A DNA stretch of 64,000 nt from contig NZ_SCOM01000003.1 of NCBI RefSeq assembly GCF_005508865.1, positions 124,001 to 188,000 of the forward strand, read 5' to 3'. Below are positions 18,363-26,548 of this stretch, in pieces (the first letter of the stretch is position 1; the number at the start of each line of letters is the position of its first letter). The notes under the pieces are model-generated. The model ran no database searches, was not told the origin of the DNA, and saw nothing but the letters and a program-made list of their open reading frames with translations. Position numbers and translations under genes: made by a program. Source of the DNA: Pseudomonas sp. F(2018) (GTDB taxonomy: Bacteria; Pseudomonadota; Gammaproteobacteria; Pseudomonadales; Pseudomonadaceae).

Positions 18363-18599
18363 TCACGCCTCTCCGAGCTCCAGATACCGGTACTGCACAC
18401 CGAGCAGGCGAATGCCCTCCGGGCCGCACTCGACGATGCGCCGTTGTTCCTGGCGTTGCTGCACCCGCAGGCCGAAGCCCTCAGCGGCCGGGAAGCGCCG
18501 CGCCAGTTCGTCGCGCACCTCGCTCAAGCGCGCGCCGGCGACCGTCAGTTCGGCCCACAGGCAATCGTCGCGGTGCAGCTGGATCAGATACTCGTTCAT
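18363..18599 (-). CDS. Small conserved-looking protein coupled to the MOSC gene
   Basis: 78 residues: MNEYLIQLHRDDCLWAELTV at the start, mixed alpha/beta with many Arg, Gln and Glu, and no signal or membrane segment. Its ATG overlaps the MOSC stop (ATGA), so it is the second gene of that transcript. The strand-like N terminus suggests a small alpha/beta domain, but I do not recognise the family. It could be an accessory of the MOSC protein. Confidence 0.65.
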   Translation of the reverse strand: MNEYLIQLHRDDCLWAELTVAGARLSEVRDELARRFPAAEGFGLRVQQRQEQRRIVECGPEGIRLLGVQYRYLELGEA

Positions 18600-19294
18600 G
18601 CGCTCAGCGCCGGCCTGGCCGGGCCCTCCAGGCGGTTGCGCCAGTCTTCCAGCTGGCCGCTGGACAGGCGCCGCGCGGCGCTGTGGCGCCAGCGCTCGGA
18701 CAGGGCCTCGCAGGCCAGCAGCTGTTGCAGGCCGCCGCGCTCGAGGGGAAACTGGAAGTAGCTGCGGATGGCCTGGGCCACGCTCAGGCCGGGGTGGCTG
18801 CGCTGCGCCAGCTCCAGCGGTTGCGCGGCGCTGACCCAGCCCGGACGCAGCACACGGAAGAACCAGCCGCACAGGCCGTTGTTCTGCATCTCCAACGCCA
18901 GGCCCGGCAGCGCCCAGCGCTCGGCCAGGCGGTAGCAGGGCGAACGCGGCTGGCTGACCTGCAGCAGGGCATCGCCCCAGCGGAAGATGTCGCCGATGCA
19001 CACCTGGCTCTCCAGCAGGCCGCGGCTGGACAGGTTCTCGCCGAAGGCCGGCTGCTGCCAGTCGCGCTGCGGGTAGTGCTGGCGCCACTGCGCATAGTGC
19101 TCGGACGGGTAGAGATGCAAAGCGCGCTCGGGGCCGCCGTGGTGACGACTGTCGCCCTGCTCGTCGCCTTCCAGGCCTAGCGGGCCGAGCCATACCTCGA
19201 CAGTCACCGGCAGCTTGTTCAGCGCGCTGACGTAACCGCGGCCCTCATCCACGGCTTTTCCTATGAATAATCCCGCCACCTCTGCCTTGATCAT
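18596..19294 (-). CDS. MOSC-domain protein (YiiM-like)
   Basis: 232 residues. MOSC domains bind molybdenum cofactor; YiiM detoxifies hydroxylated purine analogues in enterobacteria. Visible: GLFIGKA near the start, LEGDEQGDSRHHGGPERALHLYP near residues 40-65, FGENLSSRGLLESQVCIGDIFRWGDALLQVSQPRSPCYRL with the conserved Pro-Cys, and a C-terminal helical domain as in YiiM. The start at 19294 has a GGAGAAA ribosome site; an upstream in-frame ATG at 19381 does not and would run into the neighbouring LysR promoter. It is divergent from that LysR gene. Confidence 0.85.
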   Translation of the reverse strand: MIKAEVAGLFIGKAVDEGRGYVSALNKLPVTVEVWLGPLGLEGDEQGDSRHHGGPERALHLYPSEHYAQWRQHYPQRDWQQPAFGENLSSRGLLESQVCIGDIFRWGDALLQVSQPRSPCYRLAERWALPGLALEMQNNGLCGWFFRVLRPGWVSAAQPLELAQRSHPGLSVAQAIRSYFQFPLERGGLQQLLACEALSERWRHSAARRLSSGQLEDWRNRLEGPARPALSA

Positions 19295-19381
19295 TTTCTC
19301 CGCCACCCAAGTCGCGGCTGTCGATGCGGCAGATGATAGGGATCTGGCCGGCGCGACGACATTTCGATTTCCCAGCTTCAT

Positions 19382-19404
19382 TGATAAGCTGAAGTTATCG
19401 ATAA
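19382..19404. promoter_or_regulatory. Inverted repeat upstream of the LysR gene, candidate operator
   Basis: TGATAA (19382-19387) and TTATCG (19395-19400) form an interrupted inverted repeat with one mismatch, and TTATCGATAA at 19395-19404 is a perfect palindrome. It lies 15 bp before the GTG start of LysR and between that gene and the divergent MOSC gene, a normal position for a LysR site. Confidence 0.45.
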
Positions 19405-19418
19405 CCGAGGAATGGCCC

Positions 19419-20312
19419 GTGGACTTTCGCCAGCTGCGCTACTTCGTCGCCCTCTACGAGGAAGGCCATGTCGGCCGCGCGGCCGAACGCCTGAGCCTGT
19501 CACAGCCGGCGCTGTCGCAGCAGATCCGCCAACTGGAGCAGAACCTCGAAGTGGCGCTGTTCCAGCGCAGCGGCAAGCGCCTGCTACCGACCCTCGCCGC
19601 GCATACCCTGTACAGCCACGCGCTGCCGCTGCTCGACGGCCTGGAGCGCGCCCGCGATGCGCTGCGTGGTTTCCGCGGCCGCGCGCCACGCAGCCTGGCC
19701 ATCGGCGTGCTGCAGACGGTCAATGCCAGCCTGGTGCCGCACCTGCTGGAGAAGCTGCGCGCCGCCCAGCCGCAGCTGGTGGTGCAGATCTACGAGCTGT
19801 CCGGCCTGGAGATCGAGCGGCGCCTGCTCAGTGGCAGCCTGGACATCGGCATCGGCTTCCTGCCGCCGCGCCAGCCCGGCCTGCACAGCCTGGAGCTGTA
19901 CGAGGACGAGCTGCAGCTGGTGGTGCCGCCGGAGCATGCGCTGCGCGAATTCAGGAAGGTATCGCTGGCCCAGGCGGCGGAGCAGCCCATGCTGCTGCTC
20001 GGCGAGGAGTTCCGCGTGCGGCAGATCTGGCAGGAGCAGTTGGCCCTGCTCGGCCGCCGCCCGCATGTGCAGGCCGAGCTCAACCACATGAGCGGCATCC
20101 TCGACAGCCTGCCGCACTCGGCCGGCCTGGCTACCGTGCTGCCGGGCCGCGCGCGCCAGCTGCATGCGAATCAGGGACTACTGTGGAAGCCGATCAGCGA
20201 GCCGCGGGTGCCGCTCAAGGTTGGCCTGGTGTTCCGCGATGCGCAGCGCCAGCAGCCGACGCTAGATCTGCTGGGCAAACTGCTGAACGAGGTGGTGAAG
20301 GGAAATGGCTGA
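19419..20312 (+). CDS. LysR-family transcriptional regulator (CynR/CysB-like group)
   Basis: 297 residues with a GTG start at 19419 preceded by GAGG eight bases upstream; the frame is open to 19263 but that stretch is the divergent promoter region. The helix-turn-helix is VDFRQLRYFVALYEEGHVGRAAERLSLSQPALSQQIRQLE, and the effector domain begins near residue 88 with SLAIGVLQTVNASLVPHLLE. DLGIGFLPP-like and LATVLPGRA blocks follow. It is divergent from the MOSC pair. Inducer and targets unknown. Confidence 0.88.
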   Translation: MDFRQLRYFVALYEEGHVGRAAERLSLSQPALSQQIRQLEQNLEVALFQRSGKRLLPTLAAHTLYSHALPLLDGLERARDALRGFRGRAPRSLAIGVLQTVNASLVPHLLEKLRAAQPQLVVQIYELSGLEIERRLLSGSLDIGIGFLPPRQPGLHSLELYEDELQLVVPPEHALREFRKVSLAQAAEQPMLLLGEEFRVRQIWQEQLALLGRRPHVQAELNHMSGILDSLPHSAGLATVLPGRARQLHANQGLLWKPISEPRVPLKVGLVFRDAQRQQPTLDLLGKLLNEVVKGNG

Positions 20313-20326
20313 CGCGGAAAATAAAA

Positions 20327-20346
20327 AACCCCGCTTGCGCGGGGTT
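20327..20346. terminator. Terminator-like hairpin after LysR
   Basis: AACCCCGC and GCGGGGTT with a four-base loop, 14 bp after the LysR stop. The plus-strand U-run is short (TTCT) while an A-run precedes the stem. Confidence 0.5.
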
Positions 20347-20540
20347 CTGCAGACTGGTTCCTGACATCCGTGATCCGTTCGCCATCCTGGCGGACAATCC
20401 CTCATTTCCCTGTTGTCGCGGTGCGCTTCCTGCGCTAAGTCCTTGAAAGCGAGATTAATCTTCCTAATAGCACGGTGATAGCAGCCTTCGCCGGCGCGCC
20501 GTGTAAGCCAAAGATTACAAAGCCGCCGAGCGGGAAGGGG

Positions 20541-20568
20541 TTCACAAAGTCGGTGTGACCGCTATCAT
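20541..20568 (+). promoter_or_regulatory. Candidate sigma-70 promoter for the YkgJ gene
   Basis: TTCACA at 20541-20546 and TATCAT at 20563-20568 are separated by 16 bp, about 40 bp before the ATG. The rest of the 298-bp gap between LysR and this gene holds the hairpin and nothing else I recognise. Confidence 0.35.
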
Positions 20569-20610
20569 CGCGCGCCTGATTGACCTGCGCCCCGCGCCAC
20601 CGAGCCTGAC

Positions 20611-21006
20611 ATGAGACCGCAACTGATCGCCGCCGCGGAAATCGACCGCGTCGAAACCTGGACCAAGTACAACAAGGACATGTGCACCAGCTGCATGTCC
20701 ACCTGCTGCACCATGCCGGTGGAAGTACGCATCGTCGACCTGATCCGTCTCGGCGTGGTCGACGAGTTCGAGCGCGGCGAGCCGCCGAAGAACATCGCCA
20801 AGCGTCTGCAGAAGGAAGGGCTGATCGAGCGCTTCAACCAGAAGTCCGGCATCTTCACCCTGACCCGCATGAGCAACGACGACTGCATGTACCTGGATCG
20901 CAAGACCCGCCTGTGCACCGTCTACGACAAGCGCCCGGACACCTGCCGCAACCACCCGCGCATCGGCCCGCGCCCGGGCTACTGCGCCTGGCGCCCCAAG
21001 ACCTGA
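20611..21006 (+). CDS. YkgJ-family cysteine-cluster protein
   Basis: 131 residues. Cys-rich clusters at both ends: MCTSCMSTCC near residues 24-33, then DDCMYLD, LCTVYDKRPDTCRNHP and GYCAW near the C terminus. Proteins with this pattern (YkgJ/UPF0153) are expected to bind zinc or an iron-sulfur cluster, and a YkgJ-like domain has been linked to Fe-S or metal handling, though no activity is established. It is converged on by the small membrane protein of the second PepSY module; its stop is only 9 bp from that gene. Confidence 0.85.
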   Translation: MRPQLIAAAEIDRVETWTKYNKDMCTSCMSTCCTMPVEVRIVDLIRLGVVDEFERGEPPKNIAKRLQKEGLIERFNQKSGIFTLTRMSNDDCMYLDRKTRLCTVYDKRPDTCRNHPRIGPRPGYCAWRPKT

Positions 21007-21015
21007 GCCAGGCGC

Positions 21016-21207
21016 TTACGACGGTTTGCGCGGACTGTTACGCATCCGTAGCCAGACCAAGCCGAGCAGCACCAGCGGTATGCCCAGGCTGAGCCACGAC
21101 AGCAGGTCGTAGACCTCATCGCCGACCAGCGCCGAAAGCAGGCCGAACAGGCTCAGCACAGCCAGCGCCAGGGGCCAGCGGAAGATCATCCACAGTCCGC
21201 GCCTCAT
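21016..21207 (-). CDS. Small two-helix membrane protein, partner of PepSY copy 2
   Basis: 63 residues with helices at about 11-27 and 36-53 separated by GDEVYDLLSWLSLG. Related to the 55-residue protein at 16260-16427, as described there, and similarly overlaps the PepSY stop by four bases (start 21207, PepSY stop at 21204-21206). The C-terminal tail MRNSPRKPS is longer and basic, so cytoplasmic. Likely an assembly or stability partner of the PepSY protein; inferred from repeated linkage only. Confidence 0.75.
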   Translation of the reverse strand: MRRGLWMIFRWPLALAVLSLFGLLSALVGDEVYDLLSWLSLGIPLVLLGLVWLRMRNSPRKPS

Positions 21208-22355
21208 GCCCCGCCCTCCGCCACCAGGCCACCGGCATTCAGCTCCGCCAGGCGCTTCTCGATGGGCGCCTTGCGCCGGGCCAGCCAGAGGTACAGGCCG
21301 CTGATCAGGATGACGATGGACACGATATCCAGCAGCGCCCAGATGATCTTCAGCGGCAGGCCGCCGTAGTCACCGAAGTGCAGCGGCTGCGAGATCAGCA
21401 GGGTCTTTACGTACATCGGCATCTCGCGCATGTCGGTCAGCTCGCCGGTCGTGGCATCGACCAGCGCCGGCTTGAGCAGGCGCGCGGTCAGCGGCGTGTC
21501 GCCGCGCATGAACACCGCGTAGTGGTGCTGGCTGCTGAAGTCGGTGCCGGGGTAGGCAACGAAGCTCGGCTTCATGTCCGGCGCAGCCGCCTGGGCGGTC
21601 TGCATGGCCTTGTGCAGCGAGCCCAGCTCGGTCAGCGGCGGCAGGTCCTTGTACGGCGCGGTCATTTCCGCCAGCTGGCCGTTCTGCCACAGGCCGAGGA
21701 TCGGAATCGCAAGGGTGTTGATCACCCCGGTGGCGCCGACCACCAGCACCCAGGCCAGGGTGACGATGCCGAGCACGTTGTGCAGGTCCAGCCACTTCAG
21801 ACGGTTGCTGCGCGCGGTGCGCACGGTGGCGAAGTCCAGCTTGCGCATGAACGGTGTGTAGACCACCACGCCGGACACCAGCGAGGACACCAGCAGCAGG
21901 CCCATGAAGCCGAGGAACAGGTAGCCGGGCAGGCCGAGGAACATGTCGGTGTGCAGACGCAGCATCAGGTGCATGAAGCCGTCTTCCGGCGGCTCCGAGG
22001 GAAACAGCTCACCAGTGCGCGTATCGAAGTTCTGGATGTAGGCATCCAGCGGCGGCGGCTGAATGGTCGGCGCCGTGAAGATGAAGCCCAGTGGTTCTTC
22101 CGGATCGAAGCCGACGAAGCGCACCACCTCGCCCGAGCGCACCGCCAGCGCCTCGGCGATCAGCTTGTCGTAGTCGATGCGCGGCGAGTCGGCGGTGATC
22201 TCCTTGAGCTCGGGGTGCGGCTCGAAGTAATGCTCGATCTCCTCGTGGAAGATCAGCGGTAGCCCGGTCAGGCACAGCATCAGCAGGAAGACGGTGGAGA
22301 TCAGGCTGGTCCACTTGTGGACCAGGTACCAGTTACGCAGGGCTCGGGCGGTCAT
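21204..22355 (-). CDS. PepSY-associated transmembrane protein (FpvG/PiuB-like, probable iron-related), copy 2
   Basis: 383 residues, closely similar to the protein at 15136-16263 along its length: VHKWTSLISTVFLLMLCLTGLPLIFHEEIEHYF, LRLHTDMFLGLPGYLFL, WLDLHNVLGIVTLAW, and SQPLHFGDYGGLPLKIIWALLD before the last helix. The His-rich positions match in both copies. I start at ATG 22355, the residue directly before helix 1; the open frame to 22460 would add a Pro/Arg-rich tail through the upstream control region. A Fur-like box lies about 150 bp upstream. Function is inferred from family to concern iron or haem reduction or uptake at the inner membrane. Confidence 0.85.
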   Translation of the reverse strand: MTARALRNWYLVHKWTSLISTVFLLMLCLTGLPLIFHEEIEHYFEPHPELKEITADSPRIDYDKLIAEALAVRSGEVVRFVGFDPEEPLGFIFTAPTIQPPPLDAYIQNFDTRTGELFPSEPPEDGFMHLMLRLHTDMFLGLPGYLFLGFMGLLLVSSLVSGVVVYTPFMRKLDFATVRTARSNRLKWLDLHNVLGIVTLAWVLVVGATGVINTLAIPILGLWQNGQLAEMTAPYKDLPPLTELGSLHKAMQTAQAAAPDMKPSFVAYPGTDFSSQHHYAVFMRGDTPLTARLLKPALVDATTGELTDMREMPMYVKTLLISQPLHFGDYGGLPLKIIWALLDIVSIVILISGLYLWLARRKAPIEKRLAELNAGGLVAEGGA

Positions 22356-22500
22356 CTTCGGCTCGTCTTGGCATCCGAGCGGCCTGCGAGGAGCGGAAGC
22401 TGGCACCAGCAGTCCGCCGCCACGAAAAAGCCCAGGAGACCTTCTCGCGGCGGCGAACATGCGCGCGCTCTTCCCGCTGCTGCGTGTGCGGCTCGGTAAT

Positions 22501-22519
22501 CATTTGCGAATACTTCTCA
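22501..22519. promoter_or_regulatory. Fur-like box upstream of PepSY copy 2
   Basis: CATTTGCGAATACTTCTCA; its minus-strand core TGAGAAGTATTCGCA matches the 7-1-7 Fur pattern at 10 of 14 informative positions. It lies in the gap between PepSY copy 2 (start 22355) and the end of estA (22559), so it can only serve the PepSY operon. Confidence 0.5.
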
Positions 22520-22558
22520 TGTTATCCGCTACCAGCCAACCCCCACAAGCGCAACGCC

Positions 22559-24496
22559 TTACCAATCCAGCGACAGACTCAGGCCGATACCATGCAGATC
22601 GTCATCGCCGGCCTTGCGGTAGTCGTAGCCGACCTGCAGGGCCAGCTCCGGCGCCAGGCGCTGGCGCAGGCCGAATGTGGCGCGGGTCAGGTGCTCCTCG
22701 CGCTCCACACCCTTGAGGCTGAAGTCGACGCCAGGGACGCTGTTCAGGCGCATGTCGACCTCACTCTGCTCGTCCTCGAACTCCTTCTCCTGGGCGATTT
22801 CGCCGAACAGCTCGGCATCTTCGGCCAACTGGAAACGCGCCTGCAGGCCGACGCCCAGGCGCCGTGAGTCGCGGGTCTGGTCGTCGTAGCTCAGTGCGGT
22901 GGAGCTGGCGCCATCCTCGCTGTAACCATTGACCTCGATGCGCGCCACGTCGGCACTGACGAAGGGCCGCAGGCTCAGGCGCGGGTCACCGGCTTCCAGC
23001 TCGATGCCCAGGCGCCCACCGAGGGCCAGCACCTGGCCGTCGGTATCGCCGCGCTCGGTGCGGGTGGTCTTGCCGAGGGCGAAGCGCCGTTCCAGGTCCT
23101 GGTAATCCAGGTAGCCGGCGCTCAGCGTCGCGTCGCCCCACAGCAGGCCGTCGCGATACTGGACGAAGGCGCTGGCCAGGTAGCTGCGCAGGCCGTAGTC
23201 GGAGTCGCGCGGGCCCAGCTGCAGGTCCTGTTCCTGCACATCCAGCGCCGCGCCCAGGCGCCACTGCTCGCTCAGGCGATAACTGCCGCCCAGGCTCAGG
23301 CCCTCGCCGCTGGCGTCGCCGGCCGCGCTGGTGTCGCGGCCGTCCAGATCGGCGCGGCGCGTGCTGCCATCGACGAAGCCACGCCAGTGACCGACCGCCT
23401 GCCAGGCGCCCGCGTCGCCCAGCCATTGCTGGCGCAGACGATCCTGGCTGCCGCGCAGGGCCGTCTCGGCGGCCTGAGGCAACAGGCTCAGCTCCCATGG
23501 CGCGGCCAGGATCGAATAGCCCTGGTCGGCGAGGATCTGCTGCATGGCGGTGGTCGGGTGCACGAAATCGGCGTAAATCAATCGATTGGGATCGGGAGTG
23601 ATGCCGCCCAGGCCATACACCGGATTGACCCCGGCGCCACAACCGGCGAAGCAGGTGCCGAGCAGGTTCTGCGTCGGGTCGAAGCCGAAGGCGGCGGCAT
23701 CAGCCAGCACTTCGCGATAGAGCAGCGGCACATTGAGCGGGATGACCTCGGCAGGGATAGCACCGAGCCTTGCGGTCAGCTCGGCGTTAAATATCCGGGC
23801 CAAGGCCTGCTGGCCTGGATTGACCACCCCGCCGGTGACCGGGCTGGCCACGTCCACCAGCAGCGGCACCATGAAGTAGCGACCTCCCGCGGCCTGCAAA
23901 GCCCCCACGCTGGCGGCCAGGCGCCCCGCGGCAGCGCGGGAGCTGGCGGCATCGACGACCAGCCCCTGGAGGAAGTCGTTGCCGCCGCCATTGAGGTAGA
24001 ACAGGGTGTCCGGATCGACGCTCAGTCCGTTCTTGCCCAGATAAACCAAGTAGCCATCGCGCTGGCGGATCAGCGGATCGGCATAGGTCAATCCGGCACG
24101 GACCTGAGAGCCACCGATCCCGGTGAGCGGGTCGAACACCCCGGTGATGGAGTTGTAGACCTGGTCCGTGCGATAGCCACCAACGGCCCAGTTGTTACCG
24201 TCGGCCTGACCAGTCAGGGCGCGCATGACGTTGGTGGAGGCCACTTGCGGCGAAAGTCCGAGCAGATCGTTGATCAGCATCGGCGAGGTGTAGCCATAGG
24301 CCTCGCCCAGGCCATATCCAGGGCCAACTCGATTGGTATGGCGCACCGGGTTGTTGGGGGCGCCGGCCTCGGGGCGCTGGCCGGCGTCGCTCAGGCTGTC
24401 GCCAAATACCACCATGCCGCTGTACGCGCCGGCCTCGGCCGAGAAGGCAGTCGCCAAAAGGCAGGCGAAGGCCAGCGGAGTCAATACTCGCTTCAT
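22559..24496 (-). CDS. estA: Autotransporter esterase EstA (GDSL lipase)
   Basis: 645 residues, about the length of P. aeruginosa EstA. A signal peptide ends near SAEA. The catalytic FGDSLSDAG has Ser34, NGGGNDFLQG the SGNH Asn block, and DPNRLIYADFVHPTT the Asp-His pair. From about residue 380 the sequence becomes a 12-strand autotransporter barrel ending in SLSLSLDW, with a terminal aromatic residue. EstA is anchored in the outer membrane with the esterase outside; in P. aeruginosa it affects rhamnolipid production and motility. It lies upstream of the Fur-controlled PepSY gene on the same strand but has its own 168-bp leader. Confidence 0.93.
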   Translation of the reverse strand: MKRVLTPLAFACLLATAFSAEAGAYSGMVVFGDSLSDAGQRPEAGAPNNPVRHTNRVGPGYGLGEAYGYTSPMLINDLLGLSPQVASTNVMRALTGQADGNNWAVGGYRTDQVYNSITGVFDPLTGIGGSQVRAGLTYADPLIRQRDGYLVYLGKNGLSVDPDTLFYLNGGGNDFLQGLVVDAASSRAAAGRLAASVGALQAAGGRYFMVPLLVDVASPVTGGVVNPGQQALARIFNAELTARLGAIPAEVIPLNVPLLYREVLADAAAFGFDPTQNLLGTCFAGCGAGVNPVYGLGGITPDPNRLIYADFVHPTTAMQQILADQGYSILAAPWELSLLPQAAETALRGSQDRLRQQWLGDAGAWQAVGHWRGFVDGSTRRADLDGRDTSAAGDASGEGLSLGGSYRLSEQWRLGAALDVQEQDLQLGPRDSDYGLRSYLASAFVQYRDGLLWGDATLSAGYLDYQDLERRFALGKTTRTERGDTDGQVLALGGRLGIELEAGDPRLSLRPFVSADVARIEVNGYSEDGASSTALSYDDQTRDSRRLGVGLQARFQLAEDAELFGEIAQEKEFEDEQSEVDMRLNSVPGVDFSLKGVEREEHLTRATFGLRQRLAPELALQVGYDYRKAGDDDLHGIGLSLSLDW

Positions 24497-24664
24497 GATC
24501 CATGTCCCTTGTTCTTGTTGTGATGGGCAAGCGGCGAGGGACTTTAGGGACAGTAAAGGGGGAACGCACGATCGCTCCGCGCAAATTCCCTACTAAGACT
24601 GAGGTACTACGCAACGGATTACTCCACTGCACAGCACTCGTTCCTGGGAGCGAACAAGCCGAAG

Positions 24665-26428
24665 CTAGAGCTGCAGCGTGCGACCTTTCCGCGGCTCCTG
24701 ACGGGCCAATTCGTGACCGGCCGCCTTGGGCTTGATCAGGCTGAAGTCGATCAGGTTCTGCGGCTGTTGCGGATTGCCGATCAGCAGCGGGCGCGGCTTG
24801 AAGTCGGCGCCGACCAGGCTGCGGCTGCGGTCACGCTCGGCGAAGTCGAGCCCGGCGAGGTCAGCCCAGGTGTGCACCAGGCTGGAGCTGCTGGCCGCCC
24901 GCCCGATGGCCTGGCTGAAATCGCGCGGCTGCTGGGCCTGCCATTTCGGCGAATTCCACAGGATGAAGGGAATGGTGTACATCGGCCCGGTTGGCGCCGC
25001 CTCGTTCCGCCCCAGCACCTCGGCCTTGGGCGCGTCGAACACCGCCTCGCCGTGGTCGGAGAGATAGAGCAGGAAGCCGTTCGGGTCGGTGGCGGAGAAG
25101 CGCCTGATCAGGCTGGAGACGACGAAGTCGTTGTACAGCACCGCGTTGTCGTAGGCGTTGTAAGTCGGCAGCTGGTCGTCGCTGACATGCTCCGGCGCGC
25201 CCTGGCGATCGGTGAAGCGCTCGTACTCGGGCGGATAGCGATACTGGTAGCTCATATGGGTGCCGAGCAGGTGGACCACGATGAACTTGCGCGGCGCATC
25301 CTCGGCCAGCACCTTGGCGAACGGCTCGAGCACATCGCCGTCGTACTGGCGGGCATTCTGCTCGCGGTTGTTGTTCAGGTAGAACTGCTCGTCCGCCTGC
25401 TTGGAAAAGGTGGTGAGCATGGTGTTGCGCTTGGTGATGGTCTGCTGGTTGGTGATCCAGTAGGTCTTGTAGCCGGCCTGCTTCATCACGCTGACCAGTG
25501 ACGGGGTGTTCAGGTAGGCATCGGGGTTGTTCTGGTCGGCGAAGGTCAGCACCTGCTGCAGCGCCTCGATGGTGTAGGGCCGCGGCGTGACCACGTTGCC
25601 GAATACCTGCAGCTGGTCGCGCAGCTTGTCCAGCTCCGGCGTGGTCTGGCGGTCGTAGCCATACAGGCTCATGCGCTGGCGGTTGGTCGACTCGCCGATG
25701 ACCAGCACCAGGGTCGCGGGCTGGCCGGCGTGGGCGTCCACCAGATCGGTCAGCGGCGCGATGCGCTGGCGGCCCTCCAGCTGCGCCTGCATGTTGGCCA
25801 ACTGCGCGCGGTACTGCCGATAGCCGACCACCAGCTGCCAGGGCGTGGCCGGCTCGATGCGCTCCTCGAAGTTTTCCAGCGCCGAGCGCAGGTCGTCATG
25901 CTTGCTGAACTGGCGCAGGACCGGGTAGCCGAGCGAGGAGAACAGCAGGAACAGCGAAGCCAGCAGCGCCCCCGGCCTGGACAGGTACACCGGGCGCACC
26001 TTGCGCCACAGCAGCCAGGCGCCCAGGCCATAGGCGAGGAAGGCCGGCACCATCCACCAGGCGAAGTACTGCGCCAGGTACTCGGTGCCCTCGCTGACGT
26101 TGGACTCGAAGAGAATGAAGATGACGCTCTGCGAGAACTCCTGGCCATAGATCAGGAAGTAGCCGAAACCGGCCAGCGAGCACAGCCACAGCGGCACGCC
26201 GATCAGCGCCGCCAGCAGGCGCGCCCGCGCCGGGAACAGCACCAGCGGCACCAGCCACAGCAGGCTCAGCACCAGCGACTGACGCAGCCCGGAGAAGCCG
26301 GCACTGTCACTGGCATAGATCAGTACCTGGGTGACACCCGAGAAGTACCAGAAGAACAGAAAGGCCCAGCCCAGGCCGGCCCAGTCGATGCCGCCGCGAG
26401 AAGCGTCGGCGCGTTGCGCGATAGTCAT
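24665..26428 (-). CDS. eptC: Lipopolysaccharide core heptose phosphoethanolamine transferase EptC (CptA)
   Basis: 587 residues from ATG 26428; GTG one codon earlier is possible. Five N-terminal membrane helices span about 18-175. The periplasmic sulfatase-fold domain begins near 235 with TLVLVIGESTNRQRMSLYGY, which holds the Thr nucleophile, followed by VVTPRPYTIEALQQVLTFA, HLLGTHMSYQYRYPPEY, YNAYDNAVLYND and LYLSDHGE. These blocks match E. coli EptC closely across the length. The enzyme transfers phosphoethanolamine from phosphatidylethanolamine to the LPS core, which stabilises the outer membrane. It is a single gene between a chemoreceptor and estA. Confidence 0.9.
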   Translation of the reverse strand: MTIAQRADASRGGIDWAGLGWAFLFFWYFSGVTQVLIYASDSAGFSGLRQSLVLSLLWLVPLVLFPARARLLAALIGVPLWLCSLAGFGYFLIYGQEFSQSVIFILFESNVSEGTEYLAQYFAWWMVPAFLAYGLGAWLLWRKVRPVYLSRPGALLASLFLLFSSLGYPVLRQFSKHDDLRSALENFEERIEPATPWQLVVGYRQYRAQLANMQAQLEGRQRIAPLTDLVDAHAGQPATLVLVIGESTNRQRMSLYGYDRQTTPELDKLRDQLQVFGNVVTPRPYTIEALQQVLTFADQNNPDAYLNTPSLVSVMKQAGYKTYWITNQQTITKRNTMLTTFSKQADEQFYLNNNREQNARQYDGDVLEPFAKVLAEDAPRKFIVVHLLGTHMSYQYRYPPEYERFTDRQGAPEHVSDDQLPTYNAYDNAVLYNDFVVSSLIRRFSATDPNGFLLYLSDHGEAVFDAPKAEVLGRNEAAPTGPMYTIPFILWNSPKWQAQQPRDFSQAIGRAASSSSLVHTWADLAGLDFAERDRSRSLVGADFKPRPLLIGNPQQPQNLIDFSLIKPKAAGHELARQEPRKGRTLQL

Positions 26429-26520
26429 CACAGCCCCAAGGCGAAGCGGGAAATTCCCTTATGACCGGGGAATCTGCCGGAGCGGGCGTGAAAACTTTGT
26501 CAAAGGTCAGGAAAGCCAGC

Positions 26521-26542
26521 GGCAGCGGTTTTCGCCGCTGCC
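26521..26542. terminator. Hairpin just after the second chemoreceptor gene
   Basis: GGCAGCGG (26521-26528) and CCGCTGCC (26535-26542) with loop TTTTCG, ending 6 bp from the chemoreceptor stop on the minus strand. The downstream U-run is weak (CTTTCC), so terminator status is likely but not certain. Confidence 0.45.
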
Positions 26543-26548
26543 GGATCC

